DNA of 64,000 bases from Alistipes_A hominis (GTDB lineage Bacteria; Bacteroidota; Bacteroidia; Bacteroidales; Rikenellaceae): contig NZ_JACOOK010000004.1 in NCBI RefSeq assembly GCF_014288115.1, positions 186,001 through 250,000 on the forward strand. Reading direction: 5' to 3'. Under the pieces are notes generated by a model, which saw nothing but the letters and a program-made list of their open reading frames with translations, did no database searches and had not been told where the DNA came from. Position numbers and translations under genes: made by a program. Below, piece by piece: positions 26,206 through 35,621 of the stretch. Position 1 is the first letter of the stretch, and the number at the start of each line of letters is the position of its first letter.

Positions 26206-27009
26206 ATGAGAAAAAAACTATTTGTTGTTTTTTGTGCGTTTTTGGCGCCCGTGTTTTCCGCAGCCCAGTCGCACGATCCTTTCGAAGCGGACACCACCGA
26301 ATTCGTCCTGACGGTAGGTTCCCTGTCGACGAAGGCTATGGATGCTTATCCGCAGCGAATAACCGGGCTGTCGAAAGACGGAAAAGGTTACCGGGTCGTT
26401 CTTACCGTGGTCAATCCTTATGCCGACAGTGCGCGGCGTGCGAAAATGATGGAGGCGCCTTATTCCCGCAATCGATCCTACGACGGAGAGACGGCGAAAT
26501 ATTTGTTGCCGACGCCGCTGATCGACCCTGAAAACGAACTCCTGGCGGGAATTGCCGATACGTTGTTTACCGACGAATCCAGCGCGTTTGCCGTAATAAA
26601 CAAGGCGCTTTCATTTACCCACGGTTTTTTATCGCCCGACGATTCGCTTGCCCGCCGCATCGATGCGGGAATTTGCAGGACGCTGGACGTGGCGTCGATC
26701 ATCGAGCGGAGGAGAGGCACTTGCAGCGAATATGCGAACCTGTTCATTGCATTGATGCGCCGCAAGAATATCCCCGCCCGCCTTGCCGTGGGCTATGTTT
26801 ACGCTCCCGAATACAAAGCCGTCGGAAGCCATGCATGGCCCGAATGCTATCTCGATGGCATCGGATGGTTTGCCGTCGATCCTACGATGAATACTTTCTG
26901 GTTTCCCCATTTCATGATAGTCAAGATGCGGGACGGGGTTGATTACGAAGACTGCGACATCGGTCTGTTGAAAGAAGACATAGAGCCTGTGGAGATAGCG
27001 AAAAAATAG
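26206..27009 (+). CDS. Secreted transglutaminase-like protein
   Basis: 267 residues beginning with a clear signal peptide (hydrophobic core LFVVFCAFLAPVF, likely cleaved after SAAQS). A transglutaminase-core domain follows, with Cys in RRRGTCSEYANLF near residue 172, His in GSHAWPECYL near residue 206 and Asp in FAVDPTMN near residue 224, giving a complete Cys-His-Asp triad. Such proteins act as cysteine proteases or crosslinking enzymes; the substrate is unknown. The N-terminal part resembles the beta domain that often precedes this fold. It starts 63 bases after cls. Confidence 0.85.
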   Translation: MRKKLFVVFCAFLAPVFSAAQSHDPFEADTTEFVLTVGSLSTKAMDAYPQRITGLSKDGKGYRVVLTVVNPYADSARRAKMMEAPYSRNRSYDGETAKYLLPTPLIDPENELLAGIADTLFTDESSAFAVINKALSFTHGFLSPDDSLARRIDAGICRTLDVASIIERRRGTCSEYANLFIALMRRKNIPARLAVGYVYAPEYKAVGSHAWPECYLDGIGWFAVDPTMNTFWFPHFMIVKMRDGVDYEDCDIGLLKEDIEPVEIAKK

Positions 27010-27112
27010 TCGGGGAACCCCGGTAACCGGGATTGCGTTTGCCTTTCGGTCCTCTTTGTCGGATATTTTCCACTTTAAGACCGAAAAGGAAACAGGAAAG
27101 GAATATTTTTTC

Positions 27113-27120
27113 TACCTTTG
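27113..27120 (+). promoter_or_regulatory. -7 element (TACCTTTG) for the outer-membrane barrel gene
   Basis: TACCTTTG at 27113-27120 overlaps the region of an early in-frame ATG (27123), which argues that translation begins at 27141 or 27150. Confidence 0.65.
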
Positions 27121-27149
27121 AAATGTTTAACGGTGTAAATATGCAATCT

Positions 27150-27767
27150 ATGAAGAAAAGGTGTTTGCTCACGACTGCGATCGCATTGATTTTATGCGGA
27201 ATAACGAACAATGCCGGGGCCAAAGGCCCGATTCGTTTCGGGATCAAGGCCGGTATCCAGAGCCAGAGTCTTCACGCTTCGAAAGACGAGGTGCTCGGCG
27301 TGTTTTCGGCCGATAAGGATTTCGGTTATCAGTTCGGCTTCGTGGCCAGGATCAATTTTCCGATGTTGTATATACAACCGGAGTTGAACTATGCCAAGCA
27401 TCGCTTTACGATGGATATGGAGGACGGCGCCACGACGAAGGTAAAAGTGAACAACATTGAGCTGCCGATCCTCGTGGGGTGGAAAATCGCATTTGTGCGG
27501 TTGTTTGCCGGCCCCGTTTTCACGCTGATGAACGATACCGGCAACAAGTTGAAAAATACTTCGGCGGCGATCAATACCGAACTCGCAAAATCGTTGGTCG
27601 GTTATCAACTGGGCGGCGGCGTCGAATTCGGGCGCGTCAACGTGGATATGCGTTACGGCGGCCAGTTCAAAAAGCCGGAGCTCACCGTGGTCAAGGGCGA
27701 GCAGCAGGCCCGCACTTACAAGACGAGCATGAATCAGTGGCAGTTGAACATTAGCTACCTGTTCTAA
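27150..27767 (+). CDS. Outer-membrane beta-barrel protein (PorT-like)
   Basis: 205 residues from the ATG at 27150. The signal peptide has core LLTTAIALILC and is probably cut after NNAGA. The mature part alternates hydrophobic and polar residues and includes FGIKAGIQS, LYIQPELNYAKH, NNIELPILVGWK and a terminal QWQLNISYLF ending in Phe, the outer-membrane insertion signature. This fits the small eight-stranded barrel family common in Bacteroidota. Its exact role is unknown. ATGs at 27123 and 27141 are in frame but lie at or before the predicted transcription start. It is followed by phoH after 13 bases. Confidence 0.85.
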   Translation: MKKRCLLTTAIALILCGITNNAGAKGPIRFGIKAGIQSQSLHASKDEVLGVFSADKDFGYQFGFVARINFPMLYIQPELNYAKHRFTMDMEDGATTKVKVNNIELPILVGWKIAFVRLFAGPVFTLMNDTGNKLKNTSAAINTELAKSLVGYQLGGGVEFGRVNVDMRYGGQFKKPELTVVKGEQQARTYKTSMNQWQLNISYLF

Positions 27768-27780
27768 ATCCTGTACGCGG

Positions 27781-28740
27781 ATGACCGAAAAAGTAATTCT
27801 TCTCGAAGGGATCGACCCGGTGGAGTTTTACGGCCTCGCCGATGCCAACATCGAAAAAATCGGCGGTAAATTTCCGAAACTGAAAATCGTGGCGCGCGGT
27901 TCCGCCATCAAGGTGATGGGGGAGGAGAGCGAGATCGTGCGGTTCGACAAGAAGCTTGCCGAACTGCTGGCTTATTACGAGCGTTACGGCCATATATCCC
28001 CGCAGGTGATCGACCAGATTTACGACGGGGGACTCTCTGCGGTGCAGGACGATCCGGAAGACCAGCATGTGATCGTCTACGGCAACAACGGCCTGGTCGT
28101 CCGGGCGCGCACCGTCAACCAGGAGCGCCTGCTGAACCTGTACGACCGCAACGACCTGATTTTCGCCATCGGCCCGGCCGGTTCGGGCAAGACTTATACG
28201 GCGATCGCGCTGGCGGTTCGGGCGCTGAAGAACCGCGAAGTGAAACGCATCATTCTGACGCGTCCCGCCGTGGAAGCCGGCGAAAAGCTCGGTTTTCTGC
28301 CCGGCGACATGAAGGAGAAACTCGATCCTTACTTACAGCCGCTGTACGATGCGTTGAACGACATGATTCCGGCAGCGAAACTCGGTAAATACGTGGAAGA
28401 CGGCACGGTGCAGATTGCGCCGTTGGCCTATATGCGCGGGCGGACGCTCGACAACGCTTTCGTCATCCTGGACGAAGCGCAGAATACGACGGTCGCCCAG
28501 ATCAAAATGTTCCTGACCCGCATGGGGCGCAACGCCCGGTTTATCGTTACCGGCGACATCACGCAGATCGACCTGCCGCGGCGCAGCGATTCGGGTCTGA
28601 TGCCCGTTGTGGAGATGCTGAAAGGGATCGACGGTATCGGGATCGTCGCATTCGACAACCGCGACATCATCCGTCACCGGCTGGTAAAGCACATCGTGGA
28701 AGCCTTCGAACGACATGCCGGCAACTCCGAGAAAGAATGA
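27781..28740 (+). CDS. PhoH-family ATPase
   Basis: 319 residues. An N-terminal nucleic-acid-binding-like segment (IKVMGEES region) precedes the PhoH ATPase domain with Walker A GPAGSGKTYTA near residue 135, the ILTRPAVEAGEKLGFLPGD segment and Walker B FVILDEAQN near residue 228. PhoH proteins (PhoH/YbeZ) are linked to RNA metabolism, often with the ribosome-maturation nuclease YbeY; no ybeY is adjacent here. purC follows after 26 bases. The ATG at 27781 gives the usual length. Confidence 0.92.
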   Translation: MTEKVILLEGIDPVEFYGLADANIEKIGGKFPKLKIVARGSAIKVMGEESEIVRFDKKLAELLAYYERYGHISPQVIDQIYDGGLSAVQDDPEDQHVIVYGNNGLVVRARTVNQERLLNLYDRNDLIFAIGPAGSGKTYTAIALAVRALKNREVKRIILTRPAVEAGEKLGFLPGDMKEKLDPYLQPLYDALNDMIPAAKLGKYVEDGTVQIAPLAYMRGRTLDNAFVILDEAQNTTVAQIKMFLTRMGRNARFIVTGDITQIDLPRRSDSGLMPVVEMLKGIDGIGIVAFDNRDIIRHRLVKHIVEAFERHAGNSEKE

Positions 28741-28766
28741 CTCGAAACATATAAATCGAAACAAAC

Positions 28767-29720
28767 ATGACAAAAGCAATCGTAAAAACCGATTTCCGGT
28801 TTGACGGGCAGAAGAGCCTGTATGAAGGAAAGGTACGTGATGTCTACAATATCGACGACCAGTATTTGGTGATGGTCGTGAGCGACCGGATTTCGGCGTT
28901 CGACGTCGTCCTGCCGAAAGGGATTCCCTACAAAGGACAGGTGCTGAATCAGATCGCGTCGAAATTTCTCGACGCCACGTCCGATATTTGCCCGAACTGG
29001 AAAATCGCTTCGCCCGATCCGATGGTGACGGTCGGTTACCGTTGCGACTCGTTTCCGGTCGAGATGATCGTGCGCGCTTACCTGACCGGCAGTTCCTGGC
29101 GGGATTACAAAGCCGGCGCCCGGGAGATCTGCGGCGTACCCATTCCGGACGGGATGCGCGAACACCAGCGTTTCCCGCACCCGATCGTCACGCCGACGAC
29201 CAAAGCCGAGATCGGCGAGCACGATCAGAATATTTCGAAAGAGGAGATCATCGCCAAAGGATTGGTTTCGAAGGCCGATTACGAAATGCTCGAAAAATAC
29301 GCGTTGGCGCTGTTCGATCGCGGAAGCAAGATGGCTGCCGAGCGCGGCCTGATCCTGGTCGATACGAAGTACGAATTCGGCAAGAAGGACGGCGAGATCT
29401 ACCTGATCGACGAGATTCATACGCCGGACAGTTCGCGCTATTTCTATGCCGACGGTTACGAGGAACGTTTTGCGAAAGGCGAGCCGCAGCGTCAGTTGTC
29501 GAAGGAGTTTGTCCGCGAATGGCTGATGGACCACGGTTTCCAGGGGAAGCCCGGACAGCAGGTTCCGCAGATGACCGACCAGTTCGTCGGGAGCGTCAGC
29601 GACCGGTACATCGAGCTGTACGAGAAGATCACCGGCGAGCAATTCGTCAAGGACGAAGCGGCCGATATCACTTCGCGGATCGAAAATAATGTAAAGAACA
29701 TGCTGGCACGGCTGCGCTGA
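28767..29720 (+). CDS. purC: Phosphoribosylaminoimidazole-succinocarboxamide synthase
   Basis: 317 residues, the longer eukaryote-like PurC form seen in Bacteroidota. Recognised segments are YEGKVRDVY near residue 18, DRISAFDVVLP, the EMIVRAYLTGSSWRDY motif near residue 97, and LVDTKYEFG. SAICAR synthetase joins aspartate to CAIR in purine synthesis using ATP. It follows phoH by 26 bases and precedes the second dipeptidase gene by 35 bases, so the three may share a transcript. No purine riboswitch was seen. Confidence 0.96.
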   Translation: MTKAIVKTDFRFDGQKSLYEGKVRDVYNIDDQYLVMVVSDRISAFDVVLPKGIPYKGQVLNQIASKFLDATSDICPNWKIASPDPMVTVGYRCDSFPVEMIVRAYLTGSSWRDYKAGAREICGVPIPDGMREHQRFPHPIVTPTTKAEIGEHDQNISKEEIIAKGLVSKADYEMLEKYALALFDRGSKMAAERGLILVDTKYEFGKKDGEIYLIDEIHTPDSSRYFYADGYEERFAKGEPQRQLSKEFVREWLMDHGFQGKPGQQVPQMTDQFVGSVSDRYIELYEKITGEQFVKDEAADITSRIENNVKNMLARLR

Positions 29721-29755
29721 GGTTTGTTCGGAGAGCTTAGATAAAACGGGTTTTT

Positions 29756-31219
29756 ATGAATACGAATCTGGATGGGCTTTCGCCCCGCGAGGTGTGGGAA
29801 AAATTCGCCGAGATCGCTCGTGTGCCGCGTCCGTCGCGGCACGAGGAGGCGATTCGGGCGTATCTGGTCGCCGAAGCGCGGACGCACGGCATCGCCTGTA
29901 CGGTCGACGATGCCGGGAACGTGATCCTGCGCAAACCGGCTACGCCGGGCATGGAGTCCCGCAAGGGGATCATTCTGCAGGCGCACATGGACATGGTTCC
30001 GCAGAAAAACGGCGACAAGCGGTTCGATTTTACGAAAGATCCCATCGAAGTCCGTGTCGACGGCGAATGGGTAAGGGCCGACGGAACGACGCTCGGAGCC
30101 GACAACGGGATCGGAGTTGCTGCGATTTTGGCCGTTATGGAGTCTGAGGACGTCGTGCACGGGCCGTTGGAAGCGCTGATCACCGCGACCGAGGAGACCG
30201 GCATGGACGGGGCCCGCGGTCTGAAAGGCGGAATGCTCGACGGCGAGATACTGGTTAACCTGGATTCCGAGACGGAGGGCGAACTGTATGTCGGATGCGC
30301 TGGCGGTTTGGATGCTTCGGTGCGCATGACGTATCGTGAAGATATTGTTCCTGAAGGATATAAGGCTTTCTGGATTGCGGTAGGCGGTTTGAAAGGTGGA
30401 CATTCGGGCATCGATATCCATCTGGGACGCGGCAATGCGAATCGGATTTTGTTCCGGCTGTTGAGAAAGTGCGAGCGGGAGTGCGGCTTGCGGTTGGCGT
30501 CGGTCGACGGCGGCGGCCTGCGCAATGCCATTCCGCGTGAGGCGACGGCGACGGTTGTCGTTCCGGACGCTGTCTCGGATGTTTTTCGGACGCTGGCCGC
30601 CGGTCTCGAATCGGTGTTGAAAGAGGAGTTCCGGGGCGTCGACGATGCGGTGACCGTTCGGATTACGGATGCCCGGCGGCCCGATTCGCTGATCGACCCG
30701 CAATCGCAACGGCAATTGATCCGGGCCGTACGCGGATGTCCCGACGGCGTAATCCGGATGAATCCGTCGATGCCGGGGCTGGTACAGACTTCGTCCAACC
30801 TGGCCCGGGTCACCGCCGGAAGCGGGGAGATTCTGGTGCACTGCCTGCTACGCAGCTCGCTCGATAGCGAAAAGGCCGATCTGGGCGACCGGATCGCCGG
30901 GGTATTCGAACTCGCGGGAGCAGAAGTCGCGCTCGAGGGCGGTTACGACGGCTGGAATCCGAATCCGGATTCGCCGATCCTGCATACGATGATCGCGTCG
31001 TACGAGTCGCTGTTCGGTCGCCGACCGGTCGTTACGGCCATCCATGCCGGACTGGAGTGCGGGATCATCGGTACGAATTACCCTGCGCTGGATATGATTT
31101 CGTTCGGCCCGACGATCCTGCACCCGCATTCGCCCGACGAAAAAGTGAACGTCGCGTCGGTCGGCCGTTTCTGGCAGTATCTGCTGGCCACGCTCCGCAA
31201 TGTACCGTTCAGATCGTAA
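29756..31219 (+). CDS. pepD: PepD-type aminoacyl-histidine dipeptidase (M20), copy 2
   Basis: 487 residues, clearly paralogous to the copy at 12577. The metal site is complete: His77 in QAHMDMV, Asp116 in GADNGIG with the usual Asn next to it, the EETG Glu pair near residue 146, the LDSE Asp, and the C-terminal HPHSPDE His. It hydrolyses dipeptides such as Xaa-His in the cytoplasm. The ATG at 29756 is 35 bases after purC, and a lipid kinase gene follows after 5 bases, pointing to one operon from phoH or purC through the kinase. Confidence 0.92.
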   Translation: MNTNLDGLSPREVWEKFAEIARVPRPSRHEEAIRAYLVAEARTHGIACTVDDAGNVILRKPATPGMESRKGIILQAHMDMVPQKNGDKRFDFTKDPIEVRVDGEWVRADGTTLGADNGIGVAAILAVMESEDVVHGPLEALITATEETGMDGARGLKGGMLDGEILVNLDSETEGELYVGCAGGLDASVRMTYREDIVPEGYKAFWIAVGGLKGGHSGIDIHLGRGNANRILFRLLRKCERECGLRLASVDGGGLRNAIPREATATVVVPDAVSDVFRTLAAGLESVLKEEFRGVDDAVTVRITDARRPDSLIDPQSQRQLIRAVRGCPDGVIRMNPSMPGLVQTSSNLARVTAGSGEILVHCLLRSSLDSEKADLGDRIAGVFELAGAEVALEGGYDGWNPNPDSPILHTMIASYESLFGRRPVVTAIHAGLECGIIGTNYPALDMISFGPTILHPHSPDEKVNVASVGRFWQYLLATLRNVPFRS

Positions 31220-31224
31220 AGGTT

Positions 31225-32223
31225 ATGGAGACGTTCGATAAATGGTTTGCCATCGTCAATCCCGTCGCCGGAAGCGGCAAGGGACTGAGCGACTGGCCGC
31301 TGATCAGCAAGTTATTGCGCGATCACCACATCGTGCCGGAGTATGCGTTCACCGAACGCAAGTACCATGCGATCGAACTGGCCGTCGAGGCGGTCAACAA
31401 CGGTTTCCGCAAGATCATGGTGGTCGGCGGCGACGGGACGATCCACGAGGTGGTCAACGGCCTGTTTATTCAAAAGGCGGTTCCTACGACCGAGGTGCTG
31501 GTAGGCGTGATCGCCGTCGGTACCGGCAACGACTGGATCCGGATGTTCGGGATTCCGCGCAAATATTCCGAAGCGATCCGGGCGATCGTCGAAGGACACT
31601 CTTTTTTGCAGGACGTCGGCGTGGTTTCGTACCACAAGGCGACTTACAAGCAGGAGCGTTATATGGCCAACGTGGCCGGGGTGGGCTTCGACGCCGTCGT
31701 GAACCGTCGTTACAACCACCTGAAAGAGGAAGGGAAGCGGGGTAAATGGCTGTATCTGTGGAGCACGCTGAAAGCCCTGCTGCGCTACTCTTCGACCGGC
31801 GTCAAGGTGTATGTCGACGATGAATTGGTCGTTAACGACTTGGTTTACAGCGCTACGATCGGGATCGGCAGGTACAACGGCGGCGGGATGTTACAAACGC
31901 CGGACGCCGTGGCCGACGACGGGTTGTTCGACCTGACCGTGATTCGCAAAATGAGCTGGCTCTCGGTGCTGTTCCATTTCAAGGTGCTGTTCAACGGGAA
32001 AATTTACAGGTTGAACAAGACGAGCCTGAACCGGGGAAGGCGCATCCGGATCGAGTCGTCGCCCGAGATCGCGCTGGAGGTTGACGGCGAAGCGCTCGGA
32101 TATTCGCCGTTCGAGTTCGAGATCATCGACCGCGCCGTCCGGGTGGTCGTGGCCAAACGCTTCCTGGAAGAAGGAAGCGCCGGCAAGTCCGTTGCGGATA
32201 GAATTTTGGAAAATAAAAAATAA
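31225..32223 (+). CDS. Diacylglycerol kinase-family lipid kinase
   Basis: 332 residues from the ATG at 31225, 5 bases after the pepD stop. The DAGK catalytic fold is shown by IVNPVAGSGKG near residue 10, VVGGDGTIHEVVNGL near residue 64 and GTGNDW near residue 100, with YegS-like C-terminal beta domain segments such as LEVDGEALG. The family phosphorylates diacylglycerol or related lipids with ATP at the membrane. A longer frame back to 31057 overlaps pepD and is not used. The exact lipid is unknown. Confidence 0.9.
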   Translation: METFDKWFAIVNPVAGSGKGLSDWPLISKLLRDHHIVPEYAFTERKYHAIELAVEAVNNGFRKIMVVGGDGTIHEVVNGLFIQKAVPTTEVLVGVIAVGTGNDWIRMFGIPRKYSEAIRAIVEGHSFLQDVGVVSYHKATYKQERYMANVAGVGFDAVVNRRYNHLKEEGKRGKWLYLWSTLKALLRYSSTGVKVYVDDELVVNDLVYSATIGIGRYNGGGMLQTPDAVADDGLFDLTVIRKMSWLSVLFHFKVLFNGKIYRLNKTSLNRGRRIRIESSPEIALEVDGEALGYSPFEFEIIDRAVRVVVAKRFLEEGSAGKSVADRILENKK

Positions 32224-32261
32224 AACGATATTTTTACGAACTAACCTTAACAAAACCAAAA

Positions 32262-35036
32262 ATGAAAAAAAATCAACTTTTATCACTGGTTTGCGCGGCG
32301 TTGTTTTTTATGGGCTGCGGTGAAAAACCGGCGGGCGTCGTCGATTTGACTGTTGAGTTGCAGGAGAACCCTATCGGGCTCGACGAGCAGCATCCCCGTT
32401 TCGGATGGCGGATCGAATCCGATCAGGACGACGTGATGCAGACTTCCTATCGGATCATGGTGGCTCCTACGAAGACCGATCTCGACAAAGCGGAAAATCT
32501 GGTGTGGGATTCGGGCGTCGTTTCGTCCGACCAGTCTACGTTCGTTCCTTACGCGGGATCTCAGCTCGAATCCCGCAAGGATTACTACTGGAAGGTGCTG
32601 ATTACCACCAATAAGGGCGACTCGCTGTGGAGCGATGCCGCGCAGTGGTCGATGGCGCTGCTCGATGACGGCGACTGGCAGGCGCAGTGGATCGGGATCG
32701 ACAGTTCGCTGAACGCGACGGATCGCCTGACCGGCGACAGCCGTCTGGCCGCCCGTTACCTGCGCAAGGAATTCCCGGTGGAAGGGAACGTCGCTTCGGC
32801 GCGTTTATACATTAGCGGACTGGGCTTTTACGAATGCTACCTGAACGGCCGCAAGATCAACGAGGACATCTTCGCACCGACGGCTACCGACTATACGAAG
32901 TCGGTCAACTACAACGTTTTCGACGTGATGGAGTTCCTGAAGGACAAGCAGAATACGATCGGGGTGATCCTCGGCAACGGGCGCTATTTCTCGATGCGTC
33001 TGGGCGATCCTGCAGCCGGTTTGCTCGGTTCGCTGCGTCAGTTCGGCTACCCGAAGTTGCTGGCACAACTGGAAATCACTTATAAAGACGGTTCGAAAAC
33101 GGTCGTAGTCAGCGACGACAGTTGGAAACTGACCACCAACGGCCCGATCATCGCCAACAACGAATTCGACGGCGAGGAGTATAACGCCAATTATGAGATG
33201 AAGGGCTGGAACGAAAACGGCTTCGACGACAGCGCGTGGATGCAGGCCCGGAAGGTAGGCGCTCCGGGAGGCGAATTGGTCGCTCAGCGCAATCCGAACA
33301 TCATGACGATGGATACGGTGGACCCGGTTTCGATCAACCAGTTGAACGACAGTACCTACATCGTCGATATGGGGCAGAATCTGGTCGGATGGCTGGCCGT
33401 AACGCTGAAAGGGCAGAAGGACAAGCCGATCAAGATGCGTTTCTCCGAAACGCTGAAGGACGACGGCAGCCTGTATATGGACAACCTGCGCGGCGCGCAC
33501 GTGACCGACATCTATACGCCTGCGTCGGACGGCCTGTTTAGCTGGGAACCCCGTTTCACCTATCACGGGTTCCGTTTCGTAGAGATTACCGGACTGAACT
33601 ACAAGCCCGAGTTGAAAAATTTCAAAGGGAAAGTCAATTACGACCGGATGGAAACGGTCGGTTCGTTCGAGTCGTCCGATTCGACGATCAACCAGATTTA
33701 CCACAATGCGTTCTGGGGTATTCGCGGCAATTACCGCAGTATGCCGACCGACTGTCCGCAGCGCGACGAGCGTATGGGATGGCTCGGCGACCGCGCGATG
33801 GGTTGCATCGGCGAAAGTTTCATGTTCCGTCATGCGCTGCTTTACGAAAAGTGGCTGAAGGATATCGAACAGATCCAAAGCGAAAACGGTTGCGTGCCCG
33901 ACGTGGCTCCGGCTTTCTGGACGTTCGACCAACACTCCGGCAACGTAACCTGGCCCGCCGCTTACATTTGCGTGGCCGATATGTTGTACAACCAGTACGG
34001 CGACAGCCGCCCGATCAAGGAGCATTACGCTTCGATGAAAAAGTGGATGGATTTCATCCGCGACACGCAGATGAAGGATAATGTCGTTATCAACGACGTG
34101 TACGGCGACTGGTGTATGCCTCCCGAAAGCCAGGAACTGATCCACTCGGCCGATCCGGCTCGCAAAACCGACGGCCGCCTGCTCGCGACCAGTTTCTACT
34201 ACCGTTTGTTGAACATTATGAGCAAATTCGCCGCAATCAGCGGCAACGAGGCCGATATTCCGGCTTACCAGGAGCTCGCCGCCAATATTAAGAGCGCTTA
34301 TAACCAGATGTTCTTGAATGCCGAAACCGGTCAGTACGCCAACAACACGGTGACGGCTAACATTCTGTCGCTGATGCAAGATCTGACCCCCGATTCGTTG
34401 CAGGGCAAGGTGTTCGAAAATATCGTGGAAAAAACCCAGGGCGAATTCGACAGCCATGTCAGCACCGGCCTGATCGGAATCCAGTTCCTGATGCGCGGCC
34501 TGACCGAGCACGGCAAGGGCGACCTGGCTTACACGATCGCTACGAACCGTACCTATCCGAGTTGGGGTTATATGATCGACAAGGGCGCCACGACGATCTG
34601 GGAATTGTGGAACGGCGATACGGCCGATCCGGCGATGAACTCGGGCAACCACGTGATGTTGCTGGGCGACCTGATGACGTGGTATTACGAGAACCTGGCC
34701 GGGATCAAGAGCGATCCGCAGCAGGTCGGTTTCAAGAAAATCGTTATGGCTCCCTATTTCCCCGACGGGCTCGATTGGGTGAACGCGTCGTACGAATCGC
34801 TGTACGGCCCGATCGAAAGCAATTGGAAGAAGGGTGAGAACGGACTTTCGTGGAAAGTCGTAATTCCTGCCAATACGACGGCCAGCATCCGCATCCCGGC
34901 CGCATCGGCCGATAAGGTCACCGAAAGCGGCAAGCCGCTGTTGCAGAATCCAGCGGTGAAGTCCGTCAATGCGGCCGACGGTTTCGTGGTGGTCGAAGCG
35001 GGATCGGGAACTTTCGATTTCCTGGCCGGGAAATAA
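32262..35036 (+). CDS. Alpha-L-rhamnosidase (GH78), lipoprotein
   Basis: 924 residues. The N-terminus has a lipoprotein signal (core LLSLVCAALFF, lipobox MGC), so it is probably anchored at the envelope. An Ig-like N-terminal domain and beta-sandwich domains lead to the six-hairpin catalytic domain, with PTDCPQRDERMGW near residue 490: Asp, then Glu six residues later and Trp four after that match the GH78 catalytic acid region. A C-terminal beta domain ends the protein. It removes terminal L-rhamnose from plant or bacterial glycans. It stands 38 bases after the lipid kinase gene and has a strong terminator behind it. No SusC/SusD pair is nearby. Confidence 0.93.
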   Translation: MKKNQLLSLVCAALFFMGCGEKPAGVVDLTVELQENPIGLDEQHPRFGWRIESDQDDVMQTSYRIMVAPTKTDLDKAENLVWDSGVVSSDQSTFVPYAGSQLESRKDYYWKVLITTNKGDSLWSDAAQWSMALLDDGDWQAQWIGIDSSLNATDRLTGDSRLAARYLRKEFPVEGNVASARLYISGLGFYECYLNGRKINEDIFAPTATDYTKSVNYNVFDVMEFLKDKQNTIGVILGNGRYFSMRLGDPAAGLLGSLRQFGYPKLLAQLEITYKDGSKTVVVSDDSWKLTTNGPIIANNEFDGEEYNANYEMKGWNENGFDDSAWMQARKVGAPGGELVAQRNPNIMTMDTVDPVSINQLNDSTYIVDMGQNLVGWLAVTLKGQKDKPIKMRFSETLKDDGSLYMDNLRGAHVTDIYTPASDGLFSWEPRFTYHGFRFVEITGLNYKPELKNFKGKVNYDRMETVGSFESSDSTINQIYHNAFWGIRGNYRSMPTDCPQRDERMGWLGDRAMGCIGESFMFRHALLYEKWLKDIEQIQSENGCVPDVAPAFWTFDQHSGNVTWPAAYICVADMLYNQYGDSRPIKEHYASMKKWMDFIRDTQMKDNVVINDVYGDWCMPPESQELIHSADPARKTDGRLLATSFYYRLLNIMSKFAAISGNEADIPAYQELAANIKSAYNQMFLNAETGQYANNTVTANILSLMQDLTPDSLQGKVFENIVEKTQGEFDSHVSTGLIGIQFLMRGLTEHGKGDLAYTIATNRTYPSWGYMIDKGATTIWELWNGDTADPAMNSGNHVMLLGDLMTWYYENLAGIKSDPQQVGFKKIVMAPYFPDGLDWVNASYESLYGPIESNWKKGENGLSWKVVIPANTTASIRIPAASADKVTESGKPLLQNPAVKSVNAADGFVVVEAGSGTFDFLAGK

Positions 35037-35060
35037 GCTTACGTACCGAAAAAACAAAAG

Positions 35061-35090
35061 ACCCCGCCCGATCGAACGGCGGGGTTTTTT
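35061..35090 (+). terminator. Terminator after the first GH78 gene
   Basis: An 8-bp GC-rich stem (35061-35068 with 35078-35085) followed by a T run of six. Confidence 0.88.
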
Positions 35091-35201
35091 GTAAGCCGGC
35101 TTTTCCGTTTGGACGGTCGAATGCGCAACGACCGGAATGCGCGGGAATGGGGACAGGCTAAAATAAATGCCCTGCGAACAACAAAAATCTGTTTTTTGTG
35201 T

Positions 35202-35209
35202 TATATTTG
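35202..35209 (+). promoter_or_regulatory. -7 element (TATATTTG) for tatA-tatC
   Basis: TATATTTG lies 80 bases before the tatA ATG. The leader between them has no recognised motif. Confidence 0.55.
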
Positions 35210-35288
35210 CAAGACGAACGGGCTTTCGGGAAACGCGAATCGGGGCCCGGACCGCAATAACCTGAGTGTGAAACCTAATATGTAAATT

Positions 35289-35534
35289 ATGCTTAACTTA
35301 CCTTTGCTGATAATGGGTGTGATCGGGCCGTGGCAGCTTTTAGTGATCGTGGCGCTGGTCGTTATTTTCTTCGGTGGCAAGAAAATTCCCGAACTGATGC
35401 GTGGCATGGGACGCGGTATCAAGGAGTTCAAGGACGCTATTAACAAGGATTATACGGCCGAAACTCCCAAGAACGAGACGACGGCTCCCTCTGCGCCCGC
35501 TGCAAAACCGACCGACGAGACTACCAAGAATTAG
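35289..35534 (+). CDS. tatA: Twin-arginine translocase subunit TatA
   Basis: 81 residues: a short N-terminus, one membrane helix (about residues 14-30, LLVIVALVVIFFGGKKIPEL with the FGxxxLPxL-type hinge), an amphipathic helix (MRGMGRGIKEFKDAI) and a Thr/Ala/Pro-rich polar tail. TatA oligomers form the pore that carries folded proteins across the inner membrane. tatC follows 87 bases later and no TatB-like gene is present, as usual for the phylum, where TatA probably serves both roles. Confidence 0.93.
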   Translation: MLNLPLLIMGVIGPWQLLVIVALVVIFFGGKKIPELMRGMGRGIKEFKDAINKDYTAETPKNETTAPSAPAAKPTDETTKN

Positions 35535-35621
35535 AATCTTGCAGGATACGGCAGGGGCCCGGGCCTTTGCGCGGTTCTACGGAACCGCGAATGTGTATCG
35601 TATGCTAACCGTTTGAATATT

